Assembly (NCBI RefSeq): GCF_001277195.1
Contig: NZ_CP012268.1
Span: 1,178,001 to 1,242,000 of the forward strand
DNA from: Cronobacter muytjensii ATCC 51329
Lineage (GTDB): Bacteria > Pseudomonadota > Gammaproteobacteria > Enterobacterales > Enterobacteriaceae
Direction: 5' to 3'
DNA length: 64,000 nucleotides
In this document: piece by piece, positions 17,824 to 27,169 of the stretch
How positions within the stretch are numbered: the first letter of the stretch is position 1
Layout of the letters: each line of letters begins with the position of its first letter
Program-made: the position numbers and the translations under genes
Notes under the pieces: generated by a model
What the model was told of the DNA's origin: nothing
The model's input: the letters and a program-made list of their open reading frames with translations, nothing else
Database searches by the model: none

Positions 17824-19070
17824 AACGTCTGCTATCAATTACTGGCATGACTGCTGCTTTAACTTTATTTCGTATGATGTCTGGTTTTATAATTGTCAAG
17901 TTCGTAGCTATTTATGCTGGGTCGGCTGGCCTGGCCATGCTCGGCCAATTTCAAAGTCTGATATTGATTTTAAATGGTATTGTTAACGCTCCAGCTGGCA
18001 ATGCAGTTGTAAAGTATACCGCTCAGTATAGTCATACCAGTTACTCAAACTGTGCCCCCTGGTGGCGCGCATCCATGAGATGGATTTTGATCTTAATCGC
18101 TGCGATTATGGTAGTGGGTTTACCATTATCACATTATATTTCTAAATGGGTTTTTCAAACTGAGAAATTTGGGTGGGTTATTCAACTTTGCTTGCTTTTT
18201 CTTCCCTTCTCTGCAGCATCATCATTAATCAACTCTGTTATAAATGGAACGCAAAATTATAAACGATTTATATTACTGGGCGCAGTATCGGTAATAATTT
18301 CATCAACGTTAATGATTACTTTAGTAATCTATTACAACCTGGTAGGTGCGCTATTAGCTGCAGCGCTTCAGGGTAGCGCAATTGGCATAGTCATGCTTGT
18401 CAGTTCTTTGCGTCAACCTTGGTTAAAATTCCGGTTATGGTGGGGGAAGATAGGAGATAAACATAAAGCGAAAATCTCTGGTTATTTGCTAATGACGATC
18501 GCTTCTGCTGTGATGATGCCGCTTTCTCTTATTGGAGTGAGGAATATAACTGCAAACGAGCTGAGCTGGGAAGCTGTGGGGTATTGGCAAGTTGTATGGA
18601 AAATATCCGAGGTTTACTTAAGTGTAATTACTATTGCTTTGGGTACATATTATCTGCCGAGGCTATCAAAATTAAATACAGCTGATGAAATTATCACTGA
18701 GGCTAATGCCACACTAAAGGTGGTAGTGCCTGTTATTTTTGTTATTGCAGTAGTTATTTATCTCTTTAGGGATTTTGCCATTACCCTTTTATTTACCAAG
18801 GATTTTTTAGTAGCAAGAGATCTCTTTGGCTTTCAGTTATGCGGTGATGTTATAAAAATAGTAGGATGGATTCTTGCATATCCAATGATTGCACGTGGTG
18901 CGACTAAATGGTTCATCTCCACCGAGATCGTCTCCGGTTTGCTTCTAATGATACTTACGTTCATCTGCGTCAAATATTTATCGCTACAAGGCGCAAATAT
19001 TGCCTATTTACTTAATTATACTTTATATGCTTTTTTCATTAGAATGAACTTAAGAAAAATGATTGCATGA
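17820..19070 (+). CDS. wzx: O-antigen flippase Wzx
   Basis: 416 residues, hydrophobic throughout with about 12 predicted membrane helices (for example around residues 20-60, 85-105, 115-140, 150-200, 215-240 and 300-415). It belongs to the polysaccharide-transporter flippase family and should move the lipid-linked O unit to the periplasmic face. Its ATG overlaps fdtB. Sequence is unlike WzxC in this window, and the base composition is AT-rich. Of the polytopic genes in the locus it fits Wzx and the one at 23261 fits Wzy, judging by fold type and the lack of a large periplasmic loop here. Confidence 0.88.
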   Translation: MKRLLSITGMTAALTLFRMMSGFIIVKFVAIYAGSAGLAMLGQFQSLILILNGIVNAPAGNAVVKYTAQYSHTSYSNCAPWWRASMRWILILIAAIMVVGLPLSHYISKWVFQTEKFGWVIQLCLLFLPFSAASSLINSVINGTQNYKRFILLGAVSVIISSTLMITLVIYYNLVGALLAAALQGSAIGIVMLVSSLRQPWLKFRLWWGKIGDKHKAKISGYLLMTIASAVMMPLSLIGVRNITANELSWEAVGYWQVVWKISEVYLSVITIALGTYYLPRLSKLNTADEIITEANATLKVVVPVIFVIAVVIYLFRDFAITLLFTKDFLVARDLFGFQLCGDVIKIVGWILAYPMIARGATKWFISTEIVSGLLLMILTFICVKYLSLQGANIAYLLNYTLYAFFIRMNLRKMIA

Positions 19071-19123
19071 TTTCTTTGAAAATGAAAAAACAGAATTAAT
19101 CAAATTTCGCCAAGGCTATGTCG

Positions 19124-20032
19124 ATGGAAAAGTACAAAGTAACAGTTGTAACTTTAACCTATAACAATTGGGATAAGATACATACCGCAATCAAGTCGTT
19201 AGCAAAACAGAGTATTGATGAACACATCGACATTGAATATTTAATTGTGGATGATGGTACTGAGAATTTTAATCTTGAGTATGTAGAGGAGCTCGTAAGA
19301 AATAACTTAAATATTAAAACCAGAATTATCATCAATAAAAGAAACTTAGGTACTGTAAAGTCTTTTAATAATGCAATCAAACAGTCTTATGGTGATTTTA
19401 TAATACCACTTTCAGCTGATGATGAATTTTATGCCAATGATGTTATCAATAATATAATGGCAGAGTTCGTTAATTCAAACGCTGAGATTGTCACAGCCAG
19501 GCGCATGCCTTATGAAGAAGGAAACCGAGCCGCATTTGCATCGTTACCGACTGAAGCTCAAATAAAACTTTTCACTAATAATGTTGAATTATTAAAGTAT
19601 ATATTAAAGCATGGAAGCTTCATATCTGGTGCCTGTACATATTATCGTAAAAGTCTTCTGATGAGGCTTGGTTTTTTTGATGAAGAATATGTACTTTTGG
19701 AAGACTATCCATTTCTGGTGAAAGCACTCCTTAATGGTGTGGGTATTAATTATGTTAATATCGTTGCTATCAAATACAGGCTTGGTGGTGTTTCAAATAT
19801 TGCCAAAAGACATCCTTTGCTTGAGAAAGATTTTCGTAGATTGTATAAAAATATTAGCGTAATGCCTCAGCTTAACCCGTATTGGAAAAGACGGATTTTT
19901 TATTTGAAGGTTTTAACGCCTTCTGAAAAAATAAAAATATTAAACATTATGAAATACCCCGAGCAATTTATCTATTTTTGTCTTAAACGATTTGGGAAAA
20001 TATTCGGTTATAATATTGAGCGTTTGAGATAA
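19124..20032 (+). CDS. Family 2 glycosyltransferase of the O-antigen locus
   Basis: 302 residues from the ATG at 19124. An ATG at 19118 is also in frame, but AAGG at 19112-19115 is only 2 bases from it and 8 bases from 19124, so I chose the second. It is a GT-A fold family 2 transferase. The N-terminus KVTVVTLTYNNWDKIHTAIKSLAKQ, the DDGT stretch, and the metal-binding PLSADDEFY motif are visible. No signal or membrane segment is seen. It should add one sugar of the O unit in the cytoplasm; donor and linkage cannot be read from sequence. The gene is AT-rich, with 53 bases between it and wzx. Confidence 0.85.
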   Translation: MEKYKVTVVTLTYNNWDKIHTAIKSLAKQSIDEHIDIEYLIVDDGTENFNLEYVEELVRNNLNIKTRIIINKRNLGTVKSFNNAIKQSYGDFIIPLSADDEFYANDVINNIMAEFVNSNAEIVTARRMPYEEGNRAAFASLPTEAQIKLFTNNVELLKYILKHGSFISGACTYYRKSLLMRLGFFDEEYVLLEDYPFLVKALLNGVGINYVNIVAIKYRLGGVSNIAKRHPLLEKDFRRLYKNISVMPQLNPYWKRRIFYLKVLTPSEKIKILNIMKYPEQFIYFCLKRFGKIFGYNIERLR

Positions 20033-20165
20033 GATCTATTGTTTATATTAAAAACACCAAGAGCTATTTAATAAGCAATATATATACGTAATTTAACAGA
20101 TAAATTAATACCATAGTGGCATCTCTGCGTTGACACTGATGGTTGTAAGTTATTGGAGTCATAGT

Positions 20166-21221
20166 GTGAAACGTGTTGCTATAGTTGGAACTGTGGGTAT
20201 TCCTGCTTGTTATGGAGGATTTGAATCACTTGTTGAGAATTTGACTAAGTACAAAAGCGAAGATTGTAAGTATTACATATTTTGCTCAAGTAAACATTAT
20301 CCTGAAAAATTAAAAACGCACAATGGTGCTGAGTTAATTTATGTTCCATTAAAAGCAAATGGCGTGCAGAGCATACTGTACGATATTTTTTCTTTATGGA
20401 AGTGTTTATTTCTTAAAGTTGATACTATTTTAATATTAGGTGTCTCTGGCTGTATTTTTCTTCCTTTTTTTAGATTAATAAGTAAATCAAAAATAGTTAC
20501 TAATATTGATGGTCTTGAATGGAAGCGAGAAAAGTGGGGGAGAGGGGTCCAAAAATTTCTTAAGTTGTCAGAGTCATTTGCAGTAAAATATTCACATGCG
20601 ATTGTTACTGATAATGAAGCAATTACTAATTATGTTAAAGACGAGTACAATAAGCAATCCTATACAATCGCCTATGGTGGTGATCATGCTATTAGAGCTT
20701 CTCGAAAAGATGCCAATTTAAAGCAAAGTTATGCGTTAGGTCTATGTCGTATTGAACCAGAGAATAATGTTGAGCTAATTTTAAACGCATTCTCTTCCAT
20801 TAATGAAAAGCTTAAGTTTGTAGGGAATTGGGATGCCAGCGCCTATGGGCGATCTCTCAAAAAAAATTACAGTAAATACGACAATATAGAGCTGATCAAT
20901 CCAATTTACGATATTGATCAATTATACATTTTACGAGACGGCTGCGATAAATATATTCATGGTCATTCAGCTGGCGGTACAAATCCCTCGTTAGTTGAAA
21001 TGATGCATTTTGGTATCCCTATCTTCGCTTTTGACTGTGAATTTAACAGGTACAGCACTAACAATAAAGCCTTTTATTTTAAGAATGCCACACACTTAAA
21101 TGAGTTAATTAGAAAGAACGATTGTAAAAAACTTGATGACAATGCATCCTATATGAAAAAATATGCGAAAGAGAATTATACCTGGCAAATAATTACCGCT
21201 GCTTATGAGAAGCTGTATTGA
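20166..21221 (+). CDS. DUF1972/GT4 glycosyltransferase, possible rhamnosyltransferase
   Basis: 351 residues from the GTG at 20166, preceded by GGAG at 20155-20158; an in-frame ATG at 20130 lacks such a site. The N-terminus VKRVAIVGTVGIPACYGGFE is typical of the DUF1972 domain, found in Cps14F/WchF-like transferases, several of which are rhamnosyltransferases. A GT4-like C-terminal domain follows, with YALGLCRIEPENNVELIL and HSAGGTNPSLVEMMHFGIPIFAFD. A rhamnose donor would fit the rml genes upstream, but this is an inference from the family. 133 bases without a clear feature separate it from the previous gene. Confidence 0.8.
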   Translation: MKRVAIVGTVGIPACYGGFESLVENLTKYKSEDCKYYIFCSSKHYPEKLKTHNGAELIYVPLKANGVQSILYDIFSLWKCLFLKVDTILILGVSGCIFLPFFRLISKSKIVTNIDGLEWKREKWGRGVQKFLKLSESFAVKYSHAIVTDNEAITNYVKDEYNKQSYTIAYGGDHAIRASRKDANLKQSYALGLCRIEPENNVELILNAFSSINEKLKFVGNWDASAYGRSLKKNYSKYDNIELINPIYDIDQLYILRDGCDKYIHGHSAGGTNPSLVEMMHFGIPIFAFDCEFNRYSTNNKAFYFKNATHLNELIRKNDCKKLDDNASYMKKYAKENYTWQIITAAYEKLY

Positions 21222-21277
21222 TGTGTTGAGTTTTCATTTTAATGGCTTTATTTTCTCCTTTATATCGTGAATAAATT

Positions 21278-22366
21278 ATGCAAAACGATGTGTTCAGTCT
21301 GGATGTAAACTCAATTCTTAAATGTCGTAAATATATTGCAGTGAAGTTAAGTCGATTGATCCACTGTTTGTTTTTTACGTATCAATTGAGTAGTGAAGGG
21401 AAAGGTAATAACAATATCGTGATTTTTGATACGACTGAGTTGAAAAGGAGAACTGACTATAAAGAATATATGCTTAATTTTATTGGGCAATGTATAGAAA
21501 AACGACCCGCACAAGTTTATACAATTAAATACGCTTTTGATATCTTCGGGTTTTTCAAGAAAATAACATTTATAATTGCTCAAACTAGTCGCAATAAAAA
21601 CATAAAAGAACTTCTTCAGCTGTCTCAATTAAATACTCTTTATGGCCAGCTAGTCAGTTTAAATTTGTTTGATAAATCTATAGTAACGTTTTGTGATGCT
21701 CATCCTGAAGATAATCTTATATCCCAGACGTTGAAAATAAATCGTTGCAGGACATATACTTTGCAACATGGATATTATACGTACTCCCCTGGGACTATAA
21801 ACCAGGAAGTTTATGAGAATTTTATTTCGGACTATATGCTTTGCTGGGGCCCATCCTCAGTAGCTAACTTGATTAATTGTGGTATTTCGTCTTCAAGGCT
21901 CATACCTTTCGGGTATTTTAAAGAAACTAAATTACGCTATCATGGTGGGAATGCCGTATTTATCCTTTTAAATGGAAGGCATAATAGTCAAACTAATTTT
22001 GCTTTATTGACGCTGGCTAAACGTATAATTAATGATACTGGTATGAGGGTATATATTAAAAAACATCCGGACGATACAAATGCTTATCAAGATTTTGAGG
22101 GGGTTGAATTTGTAGGTGCTTTATCAGAGGGTACAAAAGATGCTCGCCTTGCTATTATTTCAGAAAGTGGCGTTTTCGTTGACTTCTACATGGCAGGATT
22201 TCCTTATTTAATTTTGAAGTCAGATAACCTTAAAAAAGAATTTTCATCATTACCTAATGCCTTATCTTCTGATGAAATCATAAATTATATTACTTGTAAT
22301 TCAAGCATAAAAAAATTCAGTTATCCTGAGTTAGTGACGTTACAACCGGATTTTGAGAAATTATAA
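21278..22366 (+). CDS. Unassigned O-antigen locus protein, possible GT-B glycosyltransferase
   Basis: 362 residues. I do not recognise the family with confidence. No signal peptide or membrane helix is evident. The middle has TLQHGYYTYSPG followed by DYMLCWGPSSVANLINCGI, a layout (QHG, then a tyrosine-rich stretch, then a WG-x-n-L-x2-GI segment) that recurs in GT-B enzymes acting on capsule, sialyl or glycerol-phosphate donors. KKHPDDTN and SESGVFVDFYMAGFPYLIL resemble the C-terminal donor site of those enzymes. Position among transferases supports such a role. Its stop codon overlaps the next ATG by one base, so the two are likely co-translated. Confidence 0.6.
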   Translation: MQNDVFSLDVNSILKCRKYIAVKLSRLIHCLFFTYQLSSEGKGNNNIVIFDTTELKRRTDYKEYMLNFIGQCIEKRPAQVYTIKYAFDIFGFFKKITFIIAQTSRNKNIKELLQLSQLNTLYGQLVSLNLFDKSIVTFCDAHPEDNLISQTLKINRCRTYTLQHGYYTYSPGTINQEVYENFISDYMLCWGPSSVANLINCGISSSRLIPFGYFKETKLRYHGGNAVFILLNGRHNSQTNFALLTLAKRIINDTGMRVYIKKHPDDTNAYQDFEGVEFVGALSEGTKDARLAIISESGVFVDFYMAGFPYLILKSDNLKKEFSSLPNALSSDEIINYITCNSSIKKFSYPELVTLQPDFEKL

Positions 22367-23277
22367 TGAAGAAAGTATCTTTCTGGGGTTGGTATAGTGA
22401 CTATGACTGTCATACTATTGACGGGTTAAAAAAATATTATAACGTCAGAAATGATTCAATGACGAAATTCGTCCGTGTAATGTTTAAAGCATTTAAAATG
22501 CTGTTACCTAAAAAAGTTTCTGAGAGAATTATAAGCTTAGTATTACTATCTAAATTAGATAAAAGTTCTATCGCTATATTCAGTGATGACATATTGTATT
22601 ACATCAGATTTGCTCTTGCTTTGCAGAATCAAAGAAAGATTGTGGTTTTTAGGAACATAATTGATCGCACTTATGAAAATAACATTAATTTGCTGAAAAG
22701 ATCTGGCTTTGAGTTATATACGTTCGATCCCGCTGACGCACAGTATTATGATATTTGCTACAAAGGTCAGTATTTACCAGTTTATGATGTTGATGATGTT
22801 AACCCGGACGTTGCTGCTTATTTTTTAGGGTTAAACAAAGGGCGTAAAGAGATACTTGAAAGGCTTTCTCATCAACTTCTCAAAAAAGGAGTTGCTGTTA
22901 ATTTTACTATCATTGATAACTCAGAAAAAAAATTCTCACTCTCGAAGCGTTCACTCAGCTACAAGGAAAACATTGAACAGGTTTTGAGGTCTCGGTATCT
23001 TGTTGATATTGTTAGGCCTGGCCAGAGCGGCATGACATTAAGAGTTCTTGAATCGGCTTTTTATAAGCGTAAGTTGATTACTAATAACCCAAATGTAAAA
23101 GACACTGATATATATAATTCTAACAATATTCTTGTGTTAGATGATCAGATGAATATTCCTGATGAATTCCTGGCCAGTCCTTATGAGGAATTACAAGTTA
23201 CTACTCTTGAAAAATATAAAGCTGATAATTATTACATCGATATATTAGAAGGCATTCAATGTGATAAGAATATTTGA
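22366..23277 (+). CDS. Probable glycosyltransferase of a poorly known LPS family
   Basis: 303 residues, soluble, AT-rich. The N-terminus (KKVSFWGWYSDYD) is not a known motif. The C-terminal third contains YKENIEQVLRSRYLVDIVRP, then MTLRVLESAFYKRKLITNNP and YNSNNILVLDD. This R-x2-E-x5-KKLIT-N arrangement occurs in putative transferases of LPS clusters (Eps11J/RfaS-like), which is the basis for the call. A donor or acceptor cannot be named. It starts on the stop codon of the previous gene and overlaps wzy by 17 bases. Confidence 0.55.
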   Translation: MKKVSFWGWYSDYDCHTIDGLKKYYNVRNDSMTKFVRVMFKAFKMLLPKKVSERIISLVLLSKLDKSSIAIFSDDILYYIRFALALQNQRKIVVFRNIIDRTYENNINLLKRSGFELYTFDPADAQYYDICYKGQYLPVYDVDDVNPDVAAYFLGLNKGRKEILERLSHQLLKKGVAVNFTIIDNSEKKFSLSKRSLSYKENIEQVLRSRYLVDIVRPGQSGMTLRVLESAFYKRKLITNNPNVKDTDIYNSNNILVLDDQMNIPDEFLASPYEELQVTTLEKYKADNYYIDILEGIQCDKNI

Positions 23278-24358
23278 TCTATTTTCGATTCTGGTGTTTA
23301 TCCTGATTTTCGGACTACTTTCGTCTTTTAATAATAAAAGCAACAGATTATCTTTTTTACTTTTTTGTTTAGCATGCATTATCATATCTTTTAGAACAAT
23401 TGGTGATGATACTGCAGAATATATCGATATTTATACCTCAATGTCTCCAGCGTTTAGTTGGGATAGCATGCTCAATGTAAATGGATTTAGAATTGAGCCC
23501 GCATGGGGTATTTTCATAAGCATATTAAAAAGTGCTGGCATCCAAACGCATTATTTATTTTTCTTTTTAAGTCTCCTCTTGCCATCGCTGGCAGTTATTT
23601 GGGTTTACTTTAAAAGTAACAGGCTTGGTTCAAAAGTATCTGCATTATTTTATTTCATATTCTTATTGATTTTGTATCAGTATTTAATAAATGGAATTAG
23701 AGCATTTGCTGCCAGTTGTTTTGTTTTGCTAGCGTTATGGTTTCTATTCAAAAAGAATTACTTGCGCTTTGTACTGGCTGGTATGTTTGCCGTTGCCTTA
23801 CATACTAGCGCTATCATTTTCATTCCATTTGCTTTTGTCTTCAATATGTCATTGCAAAGACGGCATATTGGATATCTTGTTTTTTTTGTAGCGTTATCTT
23901 TAATTATACTTTCTCAAATCAATTGGCAGGATGATTTTATTTTACATATCACTTCAAAATTAGAATATTACTTATATTCGGTTGAGGATGATATGATCAC
24001 ACAAAACCGTGGCAGAGAGTTGTACGTTTATTTTGCACGTTCTGTTTTTATGTCCTCTGTTGTTTATTCTATATTTCTCTTGTTGTTATCAGTAGATAGT
24101 TGCCAAAATAATAACTTTATCGCAGGATTATATAAATGTGTTTCGTTTATATTAATTGTGTGTGTGCTTCTGATGTTCTGTGGAGTTTTCCTTTTTTCAT
24201 ACAGGTTATTGCAATTTGGTGGGCCTTTATTAGTCTTGCTCGTCACACACAGTTTGATTTCTGAACCAAAGCCATTTAAATTTCCTTTCTTCGTAATATT
24301 TACTGGCTTTTATTGGTTTTTATTTATCCTTTATGCAAGTAGGTTTTACGATAGCTGA
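23261..24358 (+). CDS. wzy: O-antigen polymerase Wzy, EpsG-like
   Basis: 365 residues from a GTG with GAAGG at 23249-23253. The product is very hydrophobic with about 10 membrane segments. The stretch FRTIGDDTAEYIDIY near residue 45 is the hallmark of EpsG-family polymerases (FR-x3-DTxxY). Wzy joins lipid-linked O units in the periplasm under chain-length control by WzzB, which is encoded at 26118. It is the last gene of the AT-rich O-antigen block. Wzy proteins are highly variable, so the call rests on topology, the EpsG motif and position. Confidence 0.82.
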   Translation: MIRIFDLFSILVFILIFGLLSSFNNKSNRLSFLLFCLACIIISFRTIGDDTAEYIDIYTSMSPAFSWDSMLNVNGFRIEPAWGIFISILKSAGIQTHYLFFFLSLLLPSLAVIWVYFKSNRLGSKVSALFYFIFLLILYQYLINGIRAFAASCFVLLALWFLFKKNYLRFVLAGMFAVALHTSAIIFIPFAFVFNMSLQRRHIGYLVFFVALSLIILSQINWQDDFILHITSKLEYYLYSVEDDMITQNRGRELYVYFARSVFMSSVVYSIFLLLLSVDSCQNNNFIAGLYKCVSFILIVCVLLMFCGVFLFSYRLLQFGGPLLVLLVTHSLISEPKPFKFPFFVIFTGFYWFLFILYASRFYDS

Positions 24359-24497
24359 CTGTAGGTAACTGGTTCATCTTTAATGTTATCAGCCTATTAT
24401 CTGTACATAAATTTTTATTTATATATTTTAAAATTAAGTTAAAATATAAATATGCAACGCACATTCTTGCGAATACCAAACCTGACAGGAGTATGTA

Positions 24498-25904
24498 ATG
24501 TCCAAGCAACAGATCGGCGTCGTCGGTATGGCAGTCATGGGGCGCAACCTGGCGCTCAACATTGAAAGCCGTGGTTACACCGTCTCCGTATTCAACCGCT
24601 CCCGTGAAAAAACCGAAGAAGTGATTGCCGAAAATCCCGGCAAGAAACTGGTGCCTTACTATACCGTTCAGGAATTTGTCGAGTCGCTGGAAACCCCGCG
24701 CCGCATCCTGCTGATGGTAAAAGCCGGGGCGGGTACGGATGCAGCCATCGACTCCCTGAAGCCGTATCTGGAAAAAGGCGACATCATTATTGATGGTGGC
24801 AATACCTTCTTCCAGGACACCATTCGCCGTAACCGCGAACTCTCCGAAGAAGGTTTCAACTTCATCGGCACCGGCGTTTCCGGTGGCGAAGAGGGTGCCC
24901 TGAAAGGCCCTTCCATCATGCCTGGCGGCCAGAAAGAAGCTTATGAGCTGGTTGCGCCGATCCTCAAAGAGATCGCAGCCGTTGCCGAAGGCGAGCCGTG
25001 CGTGACTTACATCGGTCCGGATGGCGCCGGTCACTATGTCAAAATGGTGCACAACGGTATTGAATACGGCGATATGCAGCTGATTGCAGAAGCCTACTCG
25101 CTGCTGAAGCACGGCCTGAACCTCTCCAACGAAGAGCTGGCAAAAACCTTCTCTGAGTGGAACGAAGGCGAGCTCAGCAGCTACCTGATCGATATCACCA
25201 AAGATATCTTCACCAAAAAAGATGAAGACGGTAACTACCTGGTTGATGTCATTCTTGACGAAGCGGCCAACAAAGGCACCGGCAAATGGACCAGCCAGAG
25301 CTCCTTGGATCTCGGCGAACCGCTGTCCCTCATCACTGAATCCGTATTCGCGCGCTATATCTCCTCCCTGAAAGAGCAGCGTGTTGCCGCCTCTAAAGTG
25401 CTGAGCGGCCCGCAGGCGAAACCGTTCGCAGGCGATAAAGGCGAGTTCATTGAGAAAGTCCGCCGCGCGCTGTATCTCGGTAAAATCGTTTCTTACGCGC
25501 AGGGCTTCTCCCAACTGCGTGCCGCGTCTGAAGAGCACAACTGGAACCTGAACTACGGCGAAATCGCGAAGATTTTCCGCGCAGGCTGCATTATTCGCGC
25601 CCAGTTCCTGCAGAAAATCACCGACGCTTATGCAGAAAATCCATCCATCGCGAACCTGCTGCTGGCGCCGTACTTTAAAAAAGCGGCGGACGATTACCAG
25701 CAGGCGCTGCGTGATGTCGTCGCTTATGCTGTGCAGAATGGCATCCCGACCCCGACCTTCTCCGCTGCCATCGCGTACTACGACAGCTACCGTTCCGCGG
25801 TGCTGCCGGCGAACCTTATCCAGGCGCAGCGTGACTACTTCGGCGCGCACACCTACAAGCGCACCGACAAAGAAGGCGTCTTCCATACCGAGTGGATGGA
25901 ATAA
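24498..25904 (+). CDS. gnd: 6-phosphogluconate dehydrogenase
   Basis: 468 residues, full length. It oxidises and decarboxylates 6-phosphogluconate to ribulose-5-phosphate with NADP in the pentose phosphate pathway. Visible marks are the nucleotide loop GVVGMAVMGRNLAL near the N-terminus, GTGVSGGEEGALKGPSIMPGG and KMVHNGIEYGDMQLIAEAY (active-site Lys and His-Asn). It forms the right border of the O-antigen locus. The AT-rich 139 bases before it include GACAGGAGTATGTA leading to the ATG; a separate promoter is expected there but I could not define its boxes. A compact terminator follows. Confidence 0.98.
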   Translation: MSKQQIGVVGMAVMGRNLALNIESRGYTVSVFNRSREKTEEVIAENPGKKLVPYYTVQEFVESLETPRRILLMVKAGAGTDAAIDSLKPYLEKGDIIIDGGNTFFQDTIRRNRELSEEGFNFIGTGVSGGEEGALKGPSIMPGGQKEAYELVAPILKEIAAVAEGEPCVTYIGPDGAGHYVKMVHNGIEYGDMQLIAEAYSLLKHGLNLSNEELAKTFSEWNEGELSSYLIDITKDIFTKKDEDGNYLVDVILDEAANKGTGKWTSQSSLDLGEPLSLITESVFARYISSLKEQRVAASKVLSGPQAKPFAGDKGEFIEKVRRALYLGKIVSYAQGFSQLRAASEEHNWNLNYGEIAKIFRAGCIIRAQFLQKITDAYAENPSIANLLLAPYFKKAADDYQQALRDVVAYAVQNGIPTPTFSAAIAYYDSYRSAVLPANLIQAQRDYFGAHTYKRTDKEGVFHTEWME

Positions 25905-25923
25905 CGTTTCCTTTTAATAAGAC

Positions 25924-25952
25924 AAGCCCGGTGGTTGCGCCGGGCTTTTTTT
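25924..25952 (+). terminator. gnd intrinsic terminator
   Basis: AAGCCCGG at 25924-25931 pairs with CCGGGCTT at 25940-25947 around an 8-base loop and runs into seven T residues. It is 20 bases after the gnd stop codon. Confidence 0.9.
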
Positions 25953-26117
25953 ATGCCTGACGACCGCCGCGAACCGCGAGGGAAGCCAGTAAGCGCTTTG
26001 TTTTTCAGTATTTTCCCAAGCCACATTCACGCTTCGTTATGCAATCATAACGCCTTGCATCTACACTCATGGCTGGTGTGGCTTTCTCATAATAATTAGA
26101 TGACAAACAAGGACTCT

Positions 26118-27110
26118 ATGAGCAAAGAATTTCAGGGTGGCGCTATTCACCACAGCAATGGGAACCCGGAACAGATTGACCTTATCGACCTGCTGATGCA
26201 GCTCTGGCGGGGACGTCTCACCATCATTGCGACGGTCATCGTAATGATTGTTCTGGCGGTACTTTATCTTTTCGTCGCCAAAGAAAAATGGACGTCGACG
26301 GCCATCGTAACGATGCCGGACGCCGGCCAGATCGCCAGTTACAACAACGCGATGAATATCCTTTATGGCAACGCCGCGCCGAACGTCACTGACGTACAGC
26401 AGCGCGTGGTCGGGCGCTTCAGCTCCGCGTTTTCCGCGCTGACGGAGACGCTGCAAAACCAGCAAGAGCCGGAACAGCTGACCATCGATATGGCAGTGAA
26501 AGGGCAGCCGCTGCCGCTGAAAGTCACCTATCAGGCGCAAACGCCTCAGGCCGCGCAGAAAAAACTGGCGGAATACATTCAGCAGGTGGATGAGCAGATC
26601 GCGAAAGAGCTAAATAAAGACCTTACTGATAACGTAACGGCGCGCGCTAAAGAGTTGCAGGAATCGCTCTCAACGCAGGAGAAAGTGGCGCAGGAGCAGA
26701 AAGATCTGCGCATCAAGCAGATTGCCGAAGCGCTTAAGTTCGCCCAGGAATCGAACGTGACGTCTCCCCAAATGCCGCAGGCGCAGGAAGTAACGCAGGA
26801 CACGCTGTTTCTGTTAGGCAGCGAAGCGCTCTCTTCAATGATCAAAAACGAAGCGACGCGCCCGCTGGTTTTCTCTGATGCGTATTACCAGACCAAACAG
26901 AACCTGCTGGATATCTCCAAGCTGAAAATCGATGAATCCTCGCTTCACGCGTACCGCTACGTAATGAAGCCGACCGAGCCGCTGCGTCGCGACAGTCCAA
27001 AACGCGCGCTGGTGCTGGTGCTTTCGGTGCTGCTGGGCGGCCTTATTGGCGCCGGCATCGTGTTGGGGCGCAACGCGCTGCGCGAGCACAACAGCCGTCA
27101 GGTGCGTTAA
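26118..27110 (+). CDS. wzzB: O-antigen chain-length regulator WzzB
   Basis: 330 residues from the ATG at 26118, which has AAGGA just before it; the in-frame ATG at 26100 has none. WzzB sets the modal length of O-antigen made by Wzy. It has two membrane helices (about residues 35-55 and 295-317), the periplasmic EKWTSTAIVTMPDAGQIASYNNAM stretch (near residues 57-80), a coiled-coil middle region (about 165-225), and the proline-containing segment MKPTEPLRRDSPKRA before the second helix. In E. coli ugd lies between gnd and wzzB; here it does not. Confidence 0.95.
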   Translation: MSKEFQGGAIHHSNGNPEQIDLIDLLMQLWRGRLTIIATVIVMIVLAVLYLFVAKEKWTSTAIVTMPDAGQIASYNNAMNILYGNAAPNVTDVQQRVVGRFSSAFSALTETLQNQQEPEQLTIDMAVKGQPLPLKVTYQAQTPQAAQKKLAEYIQQVDEQIAKELNKDLTDNVTARAKELQESLSTQEKVAQEQKDLRIKQIAEALKFAQESNVTSPQMPQAQEVTQDTLFLLGSEALSSMIKNEATRPLVFSDAYYQTKQNLLDISKLKIDESSLHAYRYVMKPTEPLRRDSPKRALVLVLSVLLGGLIGAGIVLGRNALREHNSRQVR

Positions 27111-27122
27111 TCTGGCGAAAAG

Positions 27123-27151
27123 AAAAAGGCCGCATCACGCGGCCTTTTTTA
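27123..27151. terminator. Bidirectional terminator between wzzB and hisI
   Basis: The stem GGCCGC (27128-27133) pairs with GCGGCC (27139-27144), with an A-run on the left and a T-run on the right. It can end wzzB on the plus strand and the his operon on the minus strand. Confidence 0.88.
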
Positions 27152-27169
27152 TTGCATGTTAACCGGGGC

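Noticed and set aside
24324..25886. Antisense open frame (520 codons) opposite gnd
   Set aside because: Complement of a highly conserved housekeeping gene, with no motif of its own.
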